From Pseudomonas sp. P7548 (GTDB taxonomy: Bacteria; Pseudomonadota; Gammaproteobacteria; Pseudomonadales; Pseudomonadaceae): 44,074 bases of DNA. Made by a program: the position numbers and the translations under genes. Of this stretch, positions 34,392 to 43,367 are shown one piece after another. The DNA is taken from NCBI RefSeq assembly GCF_013386585.1, contig NZ_JACARO010000056.1, forward strand, positions 1 to 44,074. The letters run 5' to 3'. The notes under the pieces were generated by a model. That model had not been told where the DNA came from, searched no databases, and worked only from the letters and a program-made list of their open reading frames with translations. The first letter of the stretch is position 1; each line of letters starts with the position of its first letter.

Positions 34392-35374
34392 TCGGCCAGC
34401 ACCGGCAGCGGTTTTTTCTGCACCGCCGCCACGCCATTCTTGATCGCGACAATTTCCGCCATCAGCGACAAAGCGATTTCCGCCGGGGTGTGGCTGCCGA
34501 TATACACGCCGATCGGCCCGTGCAGGCGCGCAATCGCCTCCGCCGACAGGCCGAGCTGCGCCAGGTTTTCCCGACGCTTCTGGCTGTTGACCCGCGACCC
34601 CAGCGCGCCAATGTAGAACGCCCTGGAATTCAATGCCGTGAGCAAGGCCATGTCATCCAGGCGCGGGTCATGGGTCAGGCAGACAATGGCGGTGCGTTCA
34701 TCGGTCTGGATATTCAGCACCGCTTCATCGGGCATACCCGGCACGAAGCGGCCCTGCTGCTCTTCCCAGCCGTAGACAAACTCTTCACGTGGGTCACAGA
34801 TCAGCACGTCGAAGTCCAGCAGCCGCGCCATCTCGGCCACATAACGCGACAGTTGCCCCGCGCCGATCAGCAGCAAGCGCCAGCGCGGGCCGTAGATCGC
34901 ACGCAGGCGTTGGCCGTCAAAGCTCACCACGTCGGTCTTGCTGGCATCGCTCAGGGTGACTTCACCGGTCTTCAGGTCCAGCTCCCGCGCAACGATCTGA
35001 TGAGCTTCGCAACGCGTCAGCAGCTCAGCCACCCAGGCCCATTCCACCACACGTTCCTCGGTCAGGCGCAACGTGCCGCCGCACGGCAAACCGAACCGGG
35101 CCGCCTCGTCGCGGGTCACGCCGTAGGTCACCAGTTGCACCGGTGGCCCGTCATCCGCCAGCCGACCGTCCTGCAGGCGCGCAATAAGGTCGTCCTCGAT
35201 GCAGCCGCCCGACACCGAGCCAATCACCACCCCATCGCCGCGCAGGGCCAGCATCGCCCCTGGCGGGCGCGGCGCACTGCCCCAGGTCTGCACCACGCTG
35301 TACAGCACCACCGTTTGCCCGGCGCGGCGCCACTCCAGCACGCTGCGCAAGACATTCAGATCCACGCTGTCCAT
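34388..35374 (-). CDS. XdhC/CoxI-family Mo-hydroxylase maturation factor
   Basis: A 328-residue protein that in this family binds molybdenum cofactor and helps its sulfuration and insertion. The N-terminal XdhC_CoxI part has SAPRPPGAMLALRGDG and SVSGGCIEDDLI; the C-terminal Rossmann part has LLIGAGQLSRYVAEMARLLDFDVLICDPR and later THDPRLDDMALLTALNSRAFYIGALGS. The ATG shares a base with the TGA of the large subunit gene, so it is co-translated with it. Confidence 0.92.
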   Translation of the reverse strand: MDSVDLNVLRSVLEWRRAGQTVVLYSVVQTWGSAPRPPGAMLALRGDGVVIGSVSGGCIEDDLIARLQDGRLADDGPPVQLVTYGVTRDEAARFGLPCGGTLRLTEERVVEWAWVAELLTRCEAHQIVARELDLKTGEVTLSDASKTDVVSFDGQRLRAIYGPRWRLLLIGAGQLSRYVAEMARLLDFDVLICDPREEFVYGWEEQQGRFVPGMPDEAVLNIQTDERTAIVCLTHDPRLDDMALLTALNSRAFYIGALGSRVNSQKRRENLAQLGLSAEAIARLHGPIGVYIGSHTPAEIALSLMAEIVAIKNGVAAVQKKPLPVLAE

Positions 35375-37695
35375 CAGGCCTTCGCCTCTTGCCAGCCCTG
35401 CAACTGGTAACGCACCGGCAGGTTGCGGATACGCTTGCCGGTGGCGGCAAAGATCGCATTGCACAGCGCCGGCGCAATCGGCGGCACGCCGGGCTCACCG
35501 ACGCCGCCCAAGGGCACCTCACCTTTGGGCGTCACCAAGTGCACCGCCACTTCCTTCGGCGCCAGGGACATGCGCGCCACCTCGTACATATGGAAGTTGT
35601 CCTGCTGGACCTTGCCATCCTTGAAGCTGATCTCGCCCAGCACCGCGTTGCCCAGGCCCATCACGCACGCGCCTTCGAACTGCGAGCGGATGCGCTCCGG
35701 GTTGATCTGCGGGCCACAATCCACGGCAATATCGGCCTTGTGCACGATCAACGTGCCATCACCCTTGACCTCCACCTCGATCACGGCCGCCACGTACGTC
35801 ACAAAGCTGTAGTGCACCGCCAAGCCCAGGCCACGGCCCTTGGGCAGCGTGCGTCCCCAGCCGGCCGCCTTGGCCGCGGTTTCCAACACGCCGCGCAGGC
35901 GTGCGGTGTCGATCGGGTAGCGTTCAGGGGATTCGCCGTAGTTCCACTCATCGCTCAAGGTCTTGGGATCGATCTGACGGTCTGGCCCCAGCAACTTGAG
36001 CTGATACTGCAGCGGATCCTGGCCGGCCTTGTGGGCCAGTTCGTCGACAAAGCTCTGGATCGCAAAACCATGGGGGATGTTCGACACTGAACGGTACCAG
36101 CCGACGCGGGTGTGGGCCGCCGCCTCGGGGTTTTCCAGGCGCACATTGGGAATCGCGTAGGCCATGTTGGTAAAGCCCATGCCCAGCTCAAAGGCCGCTT
36201 CGTGGTTCATGCCCGGCGCGAACAATGCCGTGATGCTCGGCGCCACGGTGCGGTGCAGCCAGGCCGACGGCAGGCCATCCTTGTTCAGGCCGGCCTTGAG
36301 GTACTCGGCCGATACGGTGTGGAAGTAGGAATTGTGGATGTCATCTTCGCGGGTCCATTGCACCCGAACGGCCTTGCCCGGAAATTCCTTGGCCAGCACG
36401 GCGGCTTCGATGATGAAGTCAGGCTTGGATTTGCGCCCGAAGCCACCGCCGAGCAAGGTCACGTTGAAGGTCACGTTATCGAACGGCAGGCCAAGGCGCT
36501 CGGCGATGCGCTCGCGGGTCACCTGTGGCGCCTGGCTCGGGCCCCAGGCCTGGCACTCACCTTTGTCGAAGCGCGCAATGGCGACCATCGGCTCCATCGG
36601 TGACTGGGACAGGTGTGGCAAGTAGTAGGCGGCTTCCAGGGTACTGTCGGCCTCGCCCATGGCCTGGTCGAGGGTGCCGGTGTTGCGCACCACCTTGCCC
36701 GGTTTCAGCGCAGCGGCTTCCAGCTCCTTGCGATAGTCGATGGAGTTGTAGCCAGCATTCACGCCGTCGTCCCAGACAATGCTCAGCGCCTCCCGGCCCT
36801 TGATCGCCGCCCAGGTGTTGCTGGCCACCACGGCCACACCGCCCAGGGGTTGGAACTCGGAGGGCAAGGGCCGGCTTTCGATTTCCAGCACCTTGATCAC
36901 ACCCGGTACCTTCAACGCTGCCGAGGCATCGAAGGATTTCACCTTGCCGCCATACACTTTGGGCCGTGCGATGGTGGCATAGAGCATGCCGTCGAAATGC
37001 ACGTCCGCGCCGTAGACCGCGCGCCCGTTGACGATGTCGGCGCCGTCGATGGCCTTGACGCCTTCCTTGCCGATATAACGGAACTCCGACGCTGGCTTGA
37101 GGCGCAGGCTATCCCGCGCCGGCACCGCCAGCGCGCCGGCGGCGGCTGCCAATTCGCCGTAACCCAGCTCACGGCCACTTGGCTGGTGAATCACTTTATG
37201 CAATTGCGCCCGACATTCAGCCAGCGGGACTTTCCACTGATCGGCAGCCGCTTGTTCAAGCATCGCCCGAACACTGGCCCCGCAGCGACGCATCGGCTCA
37301 TACCAATGGCGCATGCTGCGCGAGCCGTCGGTGTCCTGGTTGCCGTAGCGCACTTCATCGCCCGGCGCCTGCTGGACTTTCACGTGCGCCCAATCGGCGT
37401 CCATTTCATCGGCCACCACCAGGCTCAGGCTGGTGCGCACGCCCTGGCCCATCTCCGAACGGTTGCACACCACGGTCACTGTACCGTCGGTGGCGATGCT
37501 GACGTAGACCTTGGGGTCATCGATCAGCCCGTTGGGCATGGCGTCGCCACCGTATTTCTTCACCGCATCGGCGGCGAACGCATCGGGCAAGCCCCAACTG
37601 GCGGCAACCACCAGTGCGCCGGTGGCGCCCACACCTTTGAGGAAGCCGCGGCGGCTGAGGTTGCTCAGGACGAAATCAGCAGGTAACTGGCTCAT
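35374..37695 (-). CDS. Molybdopterin-binding subunit of Mo-hydroxylase (isoquinoline 1-oxidoreductase/aldehyde oxidase beta type)
   Basis: A 773-residue large subunit. The start MSQLPADF leads into a Tat signal, LSRRGFLKGVGATGALVVAA, so the folded complex should be exported to the periplasm. GGGFGRK (416-422) and the catalytic Glu734 in GVGEPG are the Mo-site signatures. The enzyme should hydroxylate an aldehyde or N-heterocycle using water, passing electrons to the Fe-S subunit. Overlaps of 4 nt with the Fe-S gene and one base with xdhC show a tight operon. The substrate cannot be read. Confidence 0.92.
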   Translation of the reverse strand: MSQLPADFVLSNLSRRGFLKGVGATGALVVAASWGLPDAFAADAVKKYGGDAMPNGLIDDPKVYVSIATDGTVTVVCNRSEMGQGVRTSLSLVVADEMDADWAHVKVQQAPGDEVRYGNQDTDGSRSMRHWYEPMRRCGASVRAMLEQAAADQWKVPLAECRAQLHKVIHQPSGRELGYGELAAAAGALAVPARDSLRLKPASEFRYIGKEGVKAIDGADIVNGRAVYGADVHFDGMLYATIARPKVYGGKVKSFDASAALKVPGVIKVLEIESRPLPSEFQPLGGVAVVASNTWAAIKGREALSIVWDDGVNAGYNSIDYRKELEAAALKPGKVVRNTGTLDQAMGEADSTLEAAYYLPHLSQSPMEPMVAIARFDKGECQAWGPSQAPQVTRERIAERLGLPFDNVTFNVTLLGGGFGRKSKPDFIIEAAVLAKEFPGKAVRVQWTREDDIHNSYFHTVSAEYLKAGLNKDGLPSAWLHRTVAPSITALFAPGMNHEAAFELGMGFTNMAYAIPNVRLENPEAAAHTRVGWYRSVSNIPHGFAIQSFVDELAHKAGQDPLQYQLKLLGPDRQIDPKTLSDEWNYGESPERYPIDTARLRGVLETAAKAAGWGRTLPKGRGLGLAVHYSFVTYVAAVIEVEVKGDGTLIVHKADIAVDCGPQINPERIRSQFEGACVMGLGNAVLGEISFKDGKVQQDNFHMYEVARMSLAPKEVAVHLVTPKGEVPLGGVGEPGVPPIAPALCNAIFAATGKRIRNLPVRYQLQGWQEAKA

Positions 37696-38162
37696 GCCTT
37701 GGCCCCCTGCAGGTGGGTCGATGCCTGGCGGATAGCTGTCTTGATACGGTTGTAGGTGCCGCAACGGCAGATGTTGCCGACCATCGCCTCTTCGATCTGC
37801 TCATCGCTGGGGTTGGGGTTGGTTTTCAGCAGAGCGGTGGCCGACATGATCTGCCCGCCCTGGCAGTAACCGCACTGGGCTACAGCCGTGTCGAGCCAGG
37901 CTTGCTGCACCACCTGGCCGATGGGGTCGGTGTGCAGGTTGTCGATGGTGCTGATGGACTGGCCTTTGACCGAGCCGATCGGGGTGATGCAACTGCGCGC
38001 CGGCGAGCCGTCGATATGAATGGTGCAGGCGCCGCACAGGCCCATACCACAGCCGAACTTGGTGCCGTTGTAGCCCGCCACGTCGCGAATCGCCCACAGC
38101 AGCGGCATATCCTCGGTGACATCCAGTTGATGGTCTTGACCGTTGAGTTTCAGGGTAATCAT
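37692..38162 (-). CDS. 2Fe-2S subunit of Mo-hydroxylase (IorA type)
   Basis: A 156-residue subunit. Plant-type cluster ligands are Cys38, Cys43, Cys46 and Cys58 (CGMGLCGAC...C); the second cluster uses Cys97, Cys100, Cys132 and Cys134 (CGYC...CRC). The start MITLKLNG is chosen by family; a Met two codons earlier exists. It has no signal peptide, so it would be carried out with the Tat-tagged large subunit. First gene of the operon. Confidence 0.94.
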   Translation of the reverse strand: MITLKLNGQDHQLDVTEDMPLLWAIRDVAGYNGTKFGCGMGLCGACTIHIDGSPARSCITPIGSVKGQSISTIDNLHTDPIGQVVQQAWLDTAVAQCGYCQGGQIMSATALLKTNPNPSDEQIEEAMVGNICRCGTYNRIKTAIRQASTHLQGAKA

Positions 38163-38352
38163 GGGCACGCCCGCCTATTCACACTGCGTTGAGGGGCGAG
38201 CCATCCGGCGCGGGAGGTGGTACTGGTTCGGTGCGCGCAGATGGGCTCAGGCTGAAGGAGGCTCTCTTGCGAAGACGGATCTTCACCGGGCCTTTGATGG
38301 AGCAATGACTTAATGTAAACCAAAAAACCCGGGAGTGATCGGGCAGAAACGC

Positions 38353-38379
38353 AAACGCCCCGAACAAGTCGGGGCGTTT
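38353..38379 (-). terminator. Hairpin terminator downstream of dctA
   Basis: AAACGCCCCG and CGGGGCGTTT form a perfect 10-bp stem on a 7-nt loop, 38 nt after the dctA stop in its direction. The T-run is short (GTTTG), so efficiency is uncertain. Confidence 0.7.
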
Positions 38380-38416
38380 GTGGGTGGCTGCGGCGTCAGT
38401 TCACGCCATCAGCGGC

Positions 38417-39748
38417 TTACTTGACGACAGGTGCAGGGCCTTCGGCCACGCCCAGGTCATCCAGTTCGCGGGTTTCCGAGATACCGGTACCGCCGGACGC
38501 CAGCTCGCTTTGCAGCTTGTCGGTGTCCAGTTCCTTGACCCACTTGGCCACGACGATGGTGGCAACGGCGTTACCCACCAGGTTGGTCAGTGCGCGGGCT
38601 TCGGACATGAAGCGGTCGATACCCAGGATCAGCGCCAGGCCGGCAACCGGCAGGTGGCCCACGGCCGACAGGGTGGCAGCCAGCACGATGAAGCCCGAAC
38701 CGGTCACACCTGCAGCGCCTTTGGAGGACAGCAGCAGCACCAGCAGCAGGGTGATCTGGTGGGTGATGTCCATGTGGGTGTCAGTCGCCTGGGCGATGAA
38801 CACGGCAGCCATGGTCAGGTAGATCGAAGTACCGTCGAGGTTGAAGGAGTAGCCGGTTGGAATCACCAGGCCTACTACGGATTTCTTCGCGCCCAGACGC
38901 TCCATCTTGATCAGCATGCGTGGCAGTGCGGATTCGGAGGAGGACGTACCCAGTACGATCAGCAGCTCTTCACGGATGTAGCGAACCAGCTTCAACACGC
39001 TGAAACCGTGCGCGCGGCAGATGGCGCCCAGCACCACGACCACGAACAGGATGCAGGTGATGTAGAAGCAGATCATCAACTGGCCCAGTTGCACCAGGGA
39101 ACCCACACCGTAGGCACCGATGGTGAACGCCATGGCGCCCAGGGCACCGATTGGCGCGAGCTTCATGATCATGTTGATGATGTTGAACATCACGTGGGCG
39201 AAGCGATCGATGAAGTCCAGTACCGGCTTGCCGTAGGCACCCAGGCGGTGCAGGGCGAAACCGAAGATCACCGAAAACATCAGCACTTGCAGGATGTCAC
39301 CGTTGGCAAAGGCGCCGACGATGGTGTTCGGGATCACGTTGAGGATGAAGCCGACAACGCTCTGGTCCGCACCCTGAGTCACGTAGGTAGCGATTTTCGA
39401 CGCATCGAGCTTGGTAACGTCGACGTGCATGCCGGCGCCCGGCTCGATCACGTTGACCACGACCAGGCCTACCAACAGGGCGATGGTGGAAACGATTTCG
39501 AAGTACAACAGCGCGTAGCCGCCGGTCTTGCCGACCGATTTCATGCTTTGCATGCCAGCGATGCCGCTGACAACGGTGCAGAAGATGATCGGGGCGATGA
39601 CCATTTTGATCAGCTTGATAAAGCCGTCACCCAGTGGCTTGAGGGCCACACCGGTCTGCGGGTAGAAGTGACCGAGCAAAATACCGATAACGATTGCAAC
39701 GATCACCTGGAAATACAGGGATTTGTACAGTGGCTGACGAGTCGTCAT
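38417..39748 (-). CDS. dctA: C4-dicarboxylate:cation symporter DctA
   Basis: A 443-residue inner-membrane carrier for succinate, fumarate and malate. LGTSSSESALPRML is the serine-rich reentrant-loop motif, NLDGTSIYLTMA the substrate and cation site, and GVTGSGFIVLAATL the second loop, all as in the DAACS (GltPh-like) fold. The start MTTRQPLYKSLYFQV is set by family; the longer frame upstream lies in the leader. A sigma-54 promoter about 140 nt upstream indicates control by a DctB/DctD type system, as known for Pseudomonas dctA. Confidence 0.95.
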   Translation of the reverse strand: MTTRQPLYKSLYFQVIVAIVIGILLGHFYPQTGVALKPLGDGFIKLIKMVIAPIIFCTVVSGIAGMQSMKSVGKTGGYALLYFEIVSTIALLVGLVVVNVIEPGAGMHVDVTKLDASKIATYVTQGADQSVVGFILNVIPNTIVGAFANGDILQVLMFSVIFGFALHRLGAYGKPVLDFIDRFAHVMFNIINMIMKLAPIGALGAMAFTIGAYGVGSLVQLGQLMICFYITCILFVVVVLGAICRAHGFSVLKLVRYIREELLIVLGTSSSESALPRMLIKMERLGAKKSVVGLVIPTGYSFNLDGTSIYLTMAAVFIAQATDTHMDITHQITLLLVLLLSSKGAAGVTGSGFIVLAATLSAVGHLPVAGLALILGIDRFMSEARALTNLVGNAVATIVVAKWVKELDTDKLQSELASGGTGISETRELDDLGVAEGPAPVVK

Positions 39749-39883
39749 TGCAAAGTTCCTCAATCGTCCCGTGTGGCAAAGATCCGCCATTGCCCACGAC
39801 ACTTGAATTGCGAACCCTCCTGCACTGGAGGGATTTGTTGTTTGCGAGGTCCTTGAAAGCAGGCCTGCGCTGTAATCCTTATC

Positions 39884-39898
39884 GCAAACGCCGTGCCA
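39884..39898 (-). promoter_or_regulatory. dctA: Sigma-54 promoter of dctA
   Basis: On the minus strand TGGCAC-GGCGT-TTGC, matching the -24/-12 consensus with correct spacing. The start would be near 39873, giving a leader of about 125 nt. Confidence 0.85.
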
Positions 39899-39975
39899 CT
39901 TTGCCGAAAAACCCTGAAGGCCTTTAGACATCAGGGCTTGAGGTTTTCACACCCTCGCCAGCCCATCCAGGGAGG

Positions 39976-40065
39976 TGGCGGATTTCCGCCCGCAGGCCCA
40001 ATCCTGTCCTACAAAATGGCGGATATCCGCCTTGTCGCCCTGGCAAGTGATGGCTAACATCCGCC
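39976..40065. promoter_or_regulatory. Three TGGCGGATNTCCGCC palindromes, candidate enhancer sites
   Basis: Copies at 39976-39990 (TGGCGGATTTCCGCC), 40017-40031 (TGGCGGATATCCGCC) and 40051-40065 (TGGCTAACATCCGCC, left half degenerate). Centres fall about 110, 150 and 185 nt upstream of the dctA start, the classical range for DctD-type activators; they also precede the AraC-family gene, which could instead use them. This accounts for most of the 339-nt divergent gap. Confidence 0.65.
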
Positions 40066-40087
40066 ACTCCATGGACGAGGCCCTCAC

Positions 40088-41086
40088 ATGCGTGAACGCA
40101 CCATCGCCAGTCACTACGCCCGGGCAGCCCTCGGTGGTGCGCGCCGGGCGGGTTTCGACTACTCAGGCCTTTTGCAGCAGGTGGGCATCCCCCCCGAACT
40201 GCTGACCGAACCCCGCGCCCGCATAGCACCGGAGCAATTTACCCGGCTGTTGCAAATGCTCTGGCTGGCGCTGGACGACGAGTACCTGGGGTTTGCCGAA
40301 GGCCCGAGCAAACGCGGCACCTTCGCCATGATGTGCCATGCGCTGATCCATTGCCGCACCCTGGAGAAGGCTCTGGAACGCGGCTTACTCTTTTATAGTC
40401 TATTCCCGCAGGGTCCGCGTTGGCAGCTGACAAGAGAGGGCGACATGGCCCGCTTGAGCCTGGACGACTCACAGCTGTGGGACCCGGACCACTTCCTCAG
40501 CGAATGCCTGCTGGTGATCTGGCATCGCCTGGGCAGCTGGTTGATCGGCCAGCGCATTCGCCTGAACCAGGCCACGTTCAGCTACCCGATGCCGGCCCAC
40601 GCGGGCGAATATGACTTGCTGTTCCCCTGCCCCCATGTGTTCGGCGCTCCGAACAGCAGCCTGGTATTTCCCAGCCGCTACCTGAGCCTGCCGCTACTGC
40701 AGGACGAACGCACCCTCAAGCATTTTCTCGAACGCTCCCCGGCCGATCTGCTGTCCCGCCCGGACGAGGGCGACAGCCTGAGCAGCCAGTTGCGCCGCTT
40801 GCTCAGCCGTGACCGCACGCCCTGGCCAGACCTGGAGGCCGTGGCCCAGCACCTGCACATCAGCCCGCAGACCCTGCGCCGACATTTGCGCGAAGAAGGC
40901 ACCAGTTTCCAGGCGCTCAAGGATGAGCTGCGGCGGGACATCGCCATCTATCATTTGGGGCGGGCGGATTTGTCGCTGCAGGAGATTGCCGAGCAGCTGG
41001 GGTTCTCCGAACCGTCGGCGTTTCATCGGGCGTTCAAGAAGTGGACGGGGGTGACGCCGGGGGCGTATCGGGCGCAGGAGAGTTAG
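40088..41086 (+). CDS. AraC-family regulator with ArmR-like N-terminal ligand domain
   Basis: A 332-residue regulator. The N-terminal half (about 15-200, including GLLQQVGIPPELLTEPRARIAPEQFTRLLQ) is of the 'arabinose-binding, AraC-like' type found in OruR/ArgR-like Pseudomonas regulators. The C-terminal AraC HTH pair includes ISPQTLRRHLREEGTSFQALKDELRRDIA and LSLQEIAEQLGFSEPSAFHRAFKKWTGVTPGAYR. It is divergent from dctA. No metabolic genes follow on its strand, so its targets are elsewhere or dctA itself. Confidence 0.9.
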   Translation: MRERTIASHYARAALGGARRAGFDYSGLLQQVGIPPELLTEPRARIAPEQFTRLLQMLWLALDDEYLGFAEGPSKRGTFAMMCHALIHCRTLEKALERGLLFYSLFPQGPRWQLTREGDMARLSLDDSQLWDPDHFLSECLLVIWHRLGSWLIGQRIRLNQATFSYPMPAHAGEYDLLFPCPHVFGAPNSSLVFPSRYLSLPLLQDERTLKHFLERSPADLLSRPDEGDSLSSQLRRLLSRDRTPWPDLEAVAQHLHISPQTLRRHLREEGTSFQALKDELRRDIAIYHLGRADLSLQEIAEQLGFSEPSAFHRAFKKWTGVTPGAYRAQES

Positions 41087-41108
41087 GGGTGGGTTGGCTG
41101 GGTCGGCC

Positions 41109-41311
41109 TTATCGCAGGCAAGCCAGCTCCCACACTCGATCGCGTTCACAATTCAAAATGTGTGTGAACGCATTAACTGTAGGAGCCGGCTTGCCGGCGA
41201 TGGCGCTAGATGACTGTTGATGCGACTGACGCTTTCGCGAGCAAGCCCGCTCCCACATTCGAAGGGGTTCACCGTTCAACATGTGGGAGCTGGCTTGCCT
41301 GCGATGAGGCC
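41109..41311. repeat. Cluster of four REP arms of three kinds
   Basis: In order: inverse ATCGCAGGCAAGCCAGCTCC (near 41111), forward CTGTAGGAGCCGGCTTGCCG (41178), inverse TTCGCGAGCAAGCCCGCTCC (41233), forward ATGTGGGAGCTGGCTTGCCT (41281). Adjacent arms belong to different REP subtypes, unlike the matched doublets elsewhere. It fills the gap between the AraC gene and phoQ. Confidence 0.8.
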
Positions 41312-41328
41312 AGCACGGTCAATAGAGA

Positions 41329-42675
41329 TCACACCGCCGGAAAGTGAATCTTGAAGGCCGCCCCACCCAAAGGCGAATCCCCCAAGGTCAACCGCGCGCC
41401 GTAGCTTTCGATGATGTCCTTGACCACCGCCAGCCCGATCCCCTGCCCCGGGTGCTGACGGTCCAGGCGCTCGCCCCGCTGCAGGATCCGAGCACGCTGG
41501 TCGGGCGGTACGCCCGGGCCATCGTCTTCAATGCACAACTCGGTGCCCTCCAGGCTTTCCACCAGGCTGATGCGCACTTCGCTCAGGCACAGGCGGTAGG
41601 CGTTTTCCAGCAGGTTGCCGAGCATTTCGAGCAAGGCGCCCTTCTCGATCGGCACATCGCATTCTTCGGGCAGCTCAAAGGCCACGGTCACACGCTTGTC
41701 GCGGTACACCTTGTCCAGCGTGTCGCACAAGCTTTGCACCACCGGCTCCAGGCGCACCTGGTGGCGCACCAGGCCGCTTTTGCGCAGGCTGGCGCGCTGC
41801 AATTGATAGCCGATCTGCTGGCTCATACGCTCGATCTGCGATTGCAGCACCCAGGCCTGGCCACGGTCTTCCGGGCGTTGGGCCATGTCTTCGCTCACCC
41901 CCTGCAACACCGCCAACGGGGTTTTCAGGCTGTGGGCGAGGTCGTCCAGGGAGTCGCGATAACGTGCGCGCTGTTCACGCTCGCTGTGCAGCAGGCGGTT
42001 GAGCGAGCCGGTCAGGCGCAGCAATTCACGCGGGTGTTCCTCGCTGAGGCTTCCACGGGTACCGCCTTCGATCTGGTCCAGTTCCTGGCTCAGGCGCCGC
42101 AGGGCTTGCAGGCCCCAGGTCAGCCCCAGCCACAACAGGGTCAACAGCACCAGCAGGGCCGCGCCGAACCCCAGGTAAAGGTTCTCGCGCAGCCCTTCGA
42201 GGGTCAGCTGGTATTCGCGCACCGGTTGCAGGGCCACGATACTGAACGCCGCGCTCTTGCCGCCCAGCAGCTTGACCTCCACGTCATACACGAAAAATTC
42301 CTGGCCATTGGCCTCGCGAATCCGCGCAAATTCGTTGCCGCGCCCGTCATAGCGCGGCTTGTAGTTGATGTTTTCTTCCTGGGTGGCGCGGGAACGCCAC
42401 ACCAGGTGGCCTTCGCGGTCGTAGATATAGCCGAGCAGGCGGCTATCGGTGAGGTTGAAGCGTTCGTCCGGCAACTGCGCCGGCATCAACAGGCGATTGT
42501 TTTCAACGCGCGCCGCTGAAATCAGCGTGGTGACATCCGACGCCAGGCGCTGCTCAATGGAATCCTGCAGCGCCAGGCTGAACGCCCCTTGCATGGCGGG
42601 CAACAAACCGAGCATGAACAACACGGCCAGGGTGGCGGCCGCCAGCATCAAGCGCACACGAAGCGAGCGAATCAA
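41329..42675 (-). CDS. phoQ: Sensor histidine kinase PhoQ
   Basis: A 448-residue inner-membrane kinase that senses low Mg2+ and cationic peptides in Pseudomonas. Two membrane helices (about 9-31 and 167-190) frame a periplasmic domain; then a HAMP-like linker, the phospho-acceptor His248 in DDLAHSLKTPLAVLQG, N box NLLENAYRLC, and G boxes EDDGPGVPP and GQGIGLAVVKDIIESYGA. It overlaps phoP by 4 nt. Assignment relies on its partner and on overall resemblance. Confidence 0.9.
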   Translation of the reverse strand: MIRSLRVRLMLAAATLAVLFMLGLLPAMQGAFSLALQDSIEQRLASDVTTLISAARVENNRLLMPAQLPDERFNLTDSRLLGYIYDREGHLVWRSRATQEENINYKPRYDGRGNEFARIREANGQEFFVYDVEVKLLGGKSAAFSIVALQPVREYQLTLEGLRENLYLGFGAALLVLLTLLWLGLTWGLQALRRLSQELDQIEGGTRGSLSEEHPRELLRLTGSLNRLLHSEREQRARYRDSLDDLAHSLKTPLAVLQGVSEDMAQRPEDRGQAWVLQSQIERMSQQIGYQLQRASLRKSGLVRHQVRLEPVVQSLCDTLDKVYRDKRVTVAFELPEECDVPIEKGALLEMLGNLLENAYRLCLSEVRISLVESLEGTELCIEDDGPGVPPDQRARILQRGERLDRQHPGQGIGLAVVKDIIESYGARLTLGDSPLGGAAFKIHFPAV

Positions 42676-43349
42676 CGGCAGCGCTCATTGAACAGGTAAC
42701 CCAGGCCGCGCACGGTATCGATCGGCTTGAAACCGGCCGGGCCTTCCAGCTTGCGACGCAGGCGACCGACCAGCACTTCGATGACATTCGGATCACGCTC
42801 GTCGTCATCGGGATAGAGCTGTTCCATCAGGCGGTCCTTGGCGACCACCTGCTGGTGGTGACGCATGAGGTATTCGAGAATCCGATACTCGTACGCGGTC
42901 AACGCCAGCGGTTGTTCATCCAGGGACGCCTGCTTGCGGTTGAGGTCCAGCAGCAACGGGCCGGCGACGATGGTCGACTGGGTAAAGCCGCTGGAGCGAC
43001 GCAGCAAGGCGTTCATCCGCGCCTCCAACTCTTCGAACTGGAACGGCTTGACCACGTAGTCGTCGGCGCCGGCGGCCAGGCCTTCAACCTTGTCCTGCCA
43101 GTTGCCACGGGCGGTAAGGATCAGGATCGGGAAGGTCTTGGCCTGGGTGCGCAGTTGGCGGATCAGGTCCAGGCCGCCCATGCCGGGCAGGCCCAGGTCG
43201 ATGATCGCCAGGTCATGGTTGAATTGCCCGGTCTGGTACAAGGCTTCTTCGGCGTTGGCCACAGCTTCGACCACGTGCCCGCTGTCGGTCAGGCGGGTAA
43301 ACAGGTGATGACGCAGCAACGCCTCATCTTCTACCACCAGCAATTTCAT
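42672..43349 (-). CDS. phoP: Response regulator PhoP
   Basis: A 225-residue OmpR-type regulator. The receiver has acidic Glu7/Asp8, phosphorylation site Asp51 (AIIDLGLPG) and Lys101 (VVKPF). The C-terminal winged helix has ALTAYEYRILEYLMRHHQQVVAKDRLMEQLYPDDDERDPNVIEVLVGRLRRKLE. The wording is very close to P. aeruginosa PhoP as I recall it. The start is MKLLVVEDEA; the Met four codons earlier is less likely. It follows the small exported protein gene by 18 nt. Confidence 0.95.
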   Translation of the reverse strand: MKLLVVEDEALLRHHLFTRLTDSGHVVEAVANAEEALYQTGQFNHDLAIIDLGLPGMGGLDLIRQLRTQAKTFPILILTARGNWQDKVEGLAAGADDYVVKPFQFEELEARMNALLRRSSGFTQSTIVAGPLLLDLNRKQASLDEQPLALTAYEYRILEYLMRHHQQVVAKDRLMEQLYPDDDERDPNVIEVLVGRLRRKLEGPAGFKPIDTVRGLGYLFNERCR

Positions 43350-43367
43350 AAGGCTCTCCAAGGCGAT

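Noticed and set aside
38315..38345. Second terminator near AAAAAACCCGGGAGTGATCGGG
   Set aside because: The stem is only about 4 bp despite the T-run on the minus strand; too weak to call.
39911..39937. CCCTGA/TCAGGG inverted repeat near the dctA promoter as DctD site
   Set aside because: It lies too close to the -24 element for a usual enhancer and is unlike the three farther palindromes; could be a chance dyad.
41109..41311. Possible CRISPR array in the repeat cluster
   Set aside because: Repeats alternate in orientation, differ in sequence and spacing, and match REP arms; no cas genes are present.
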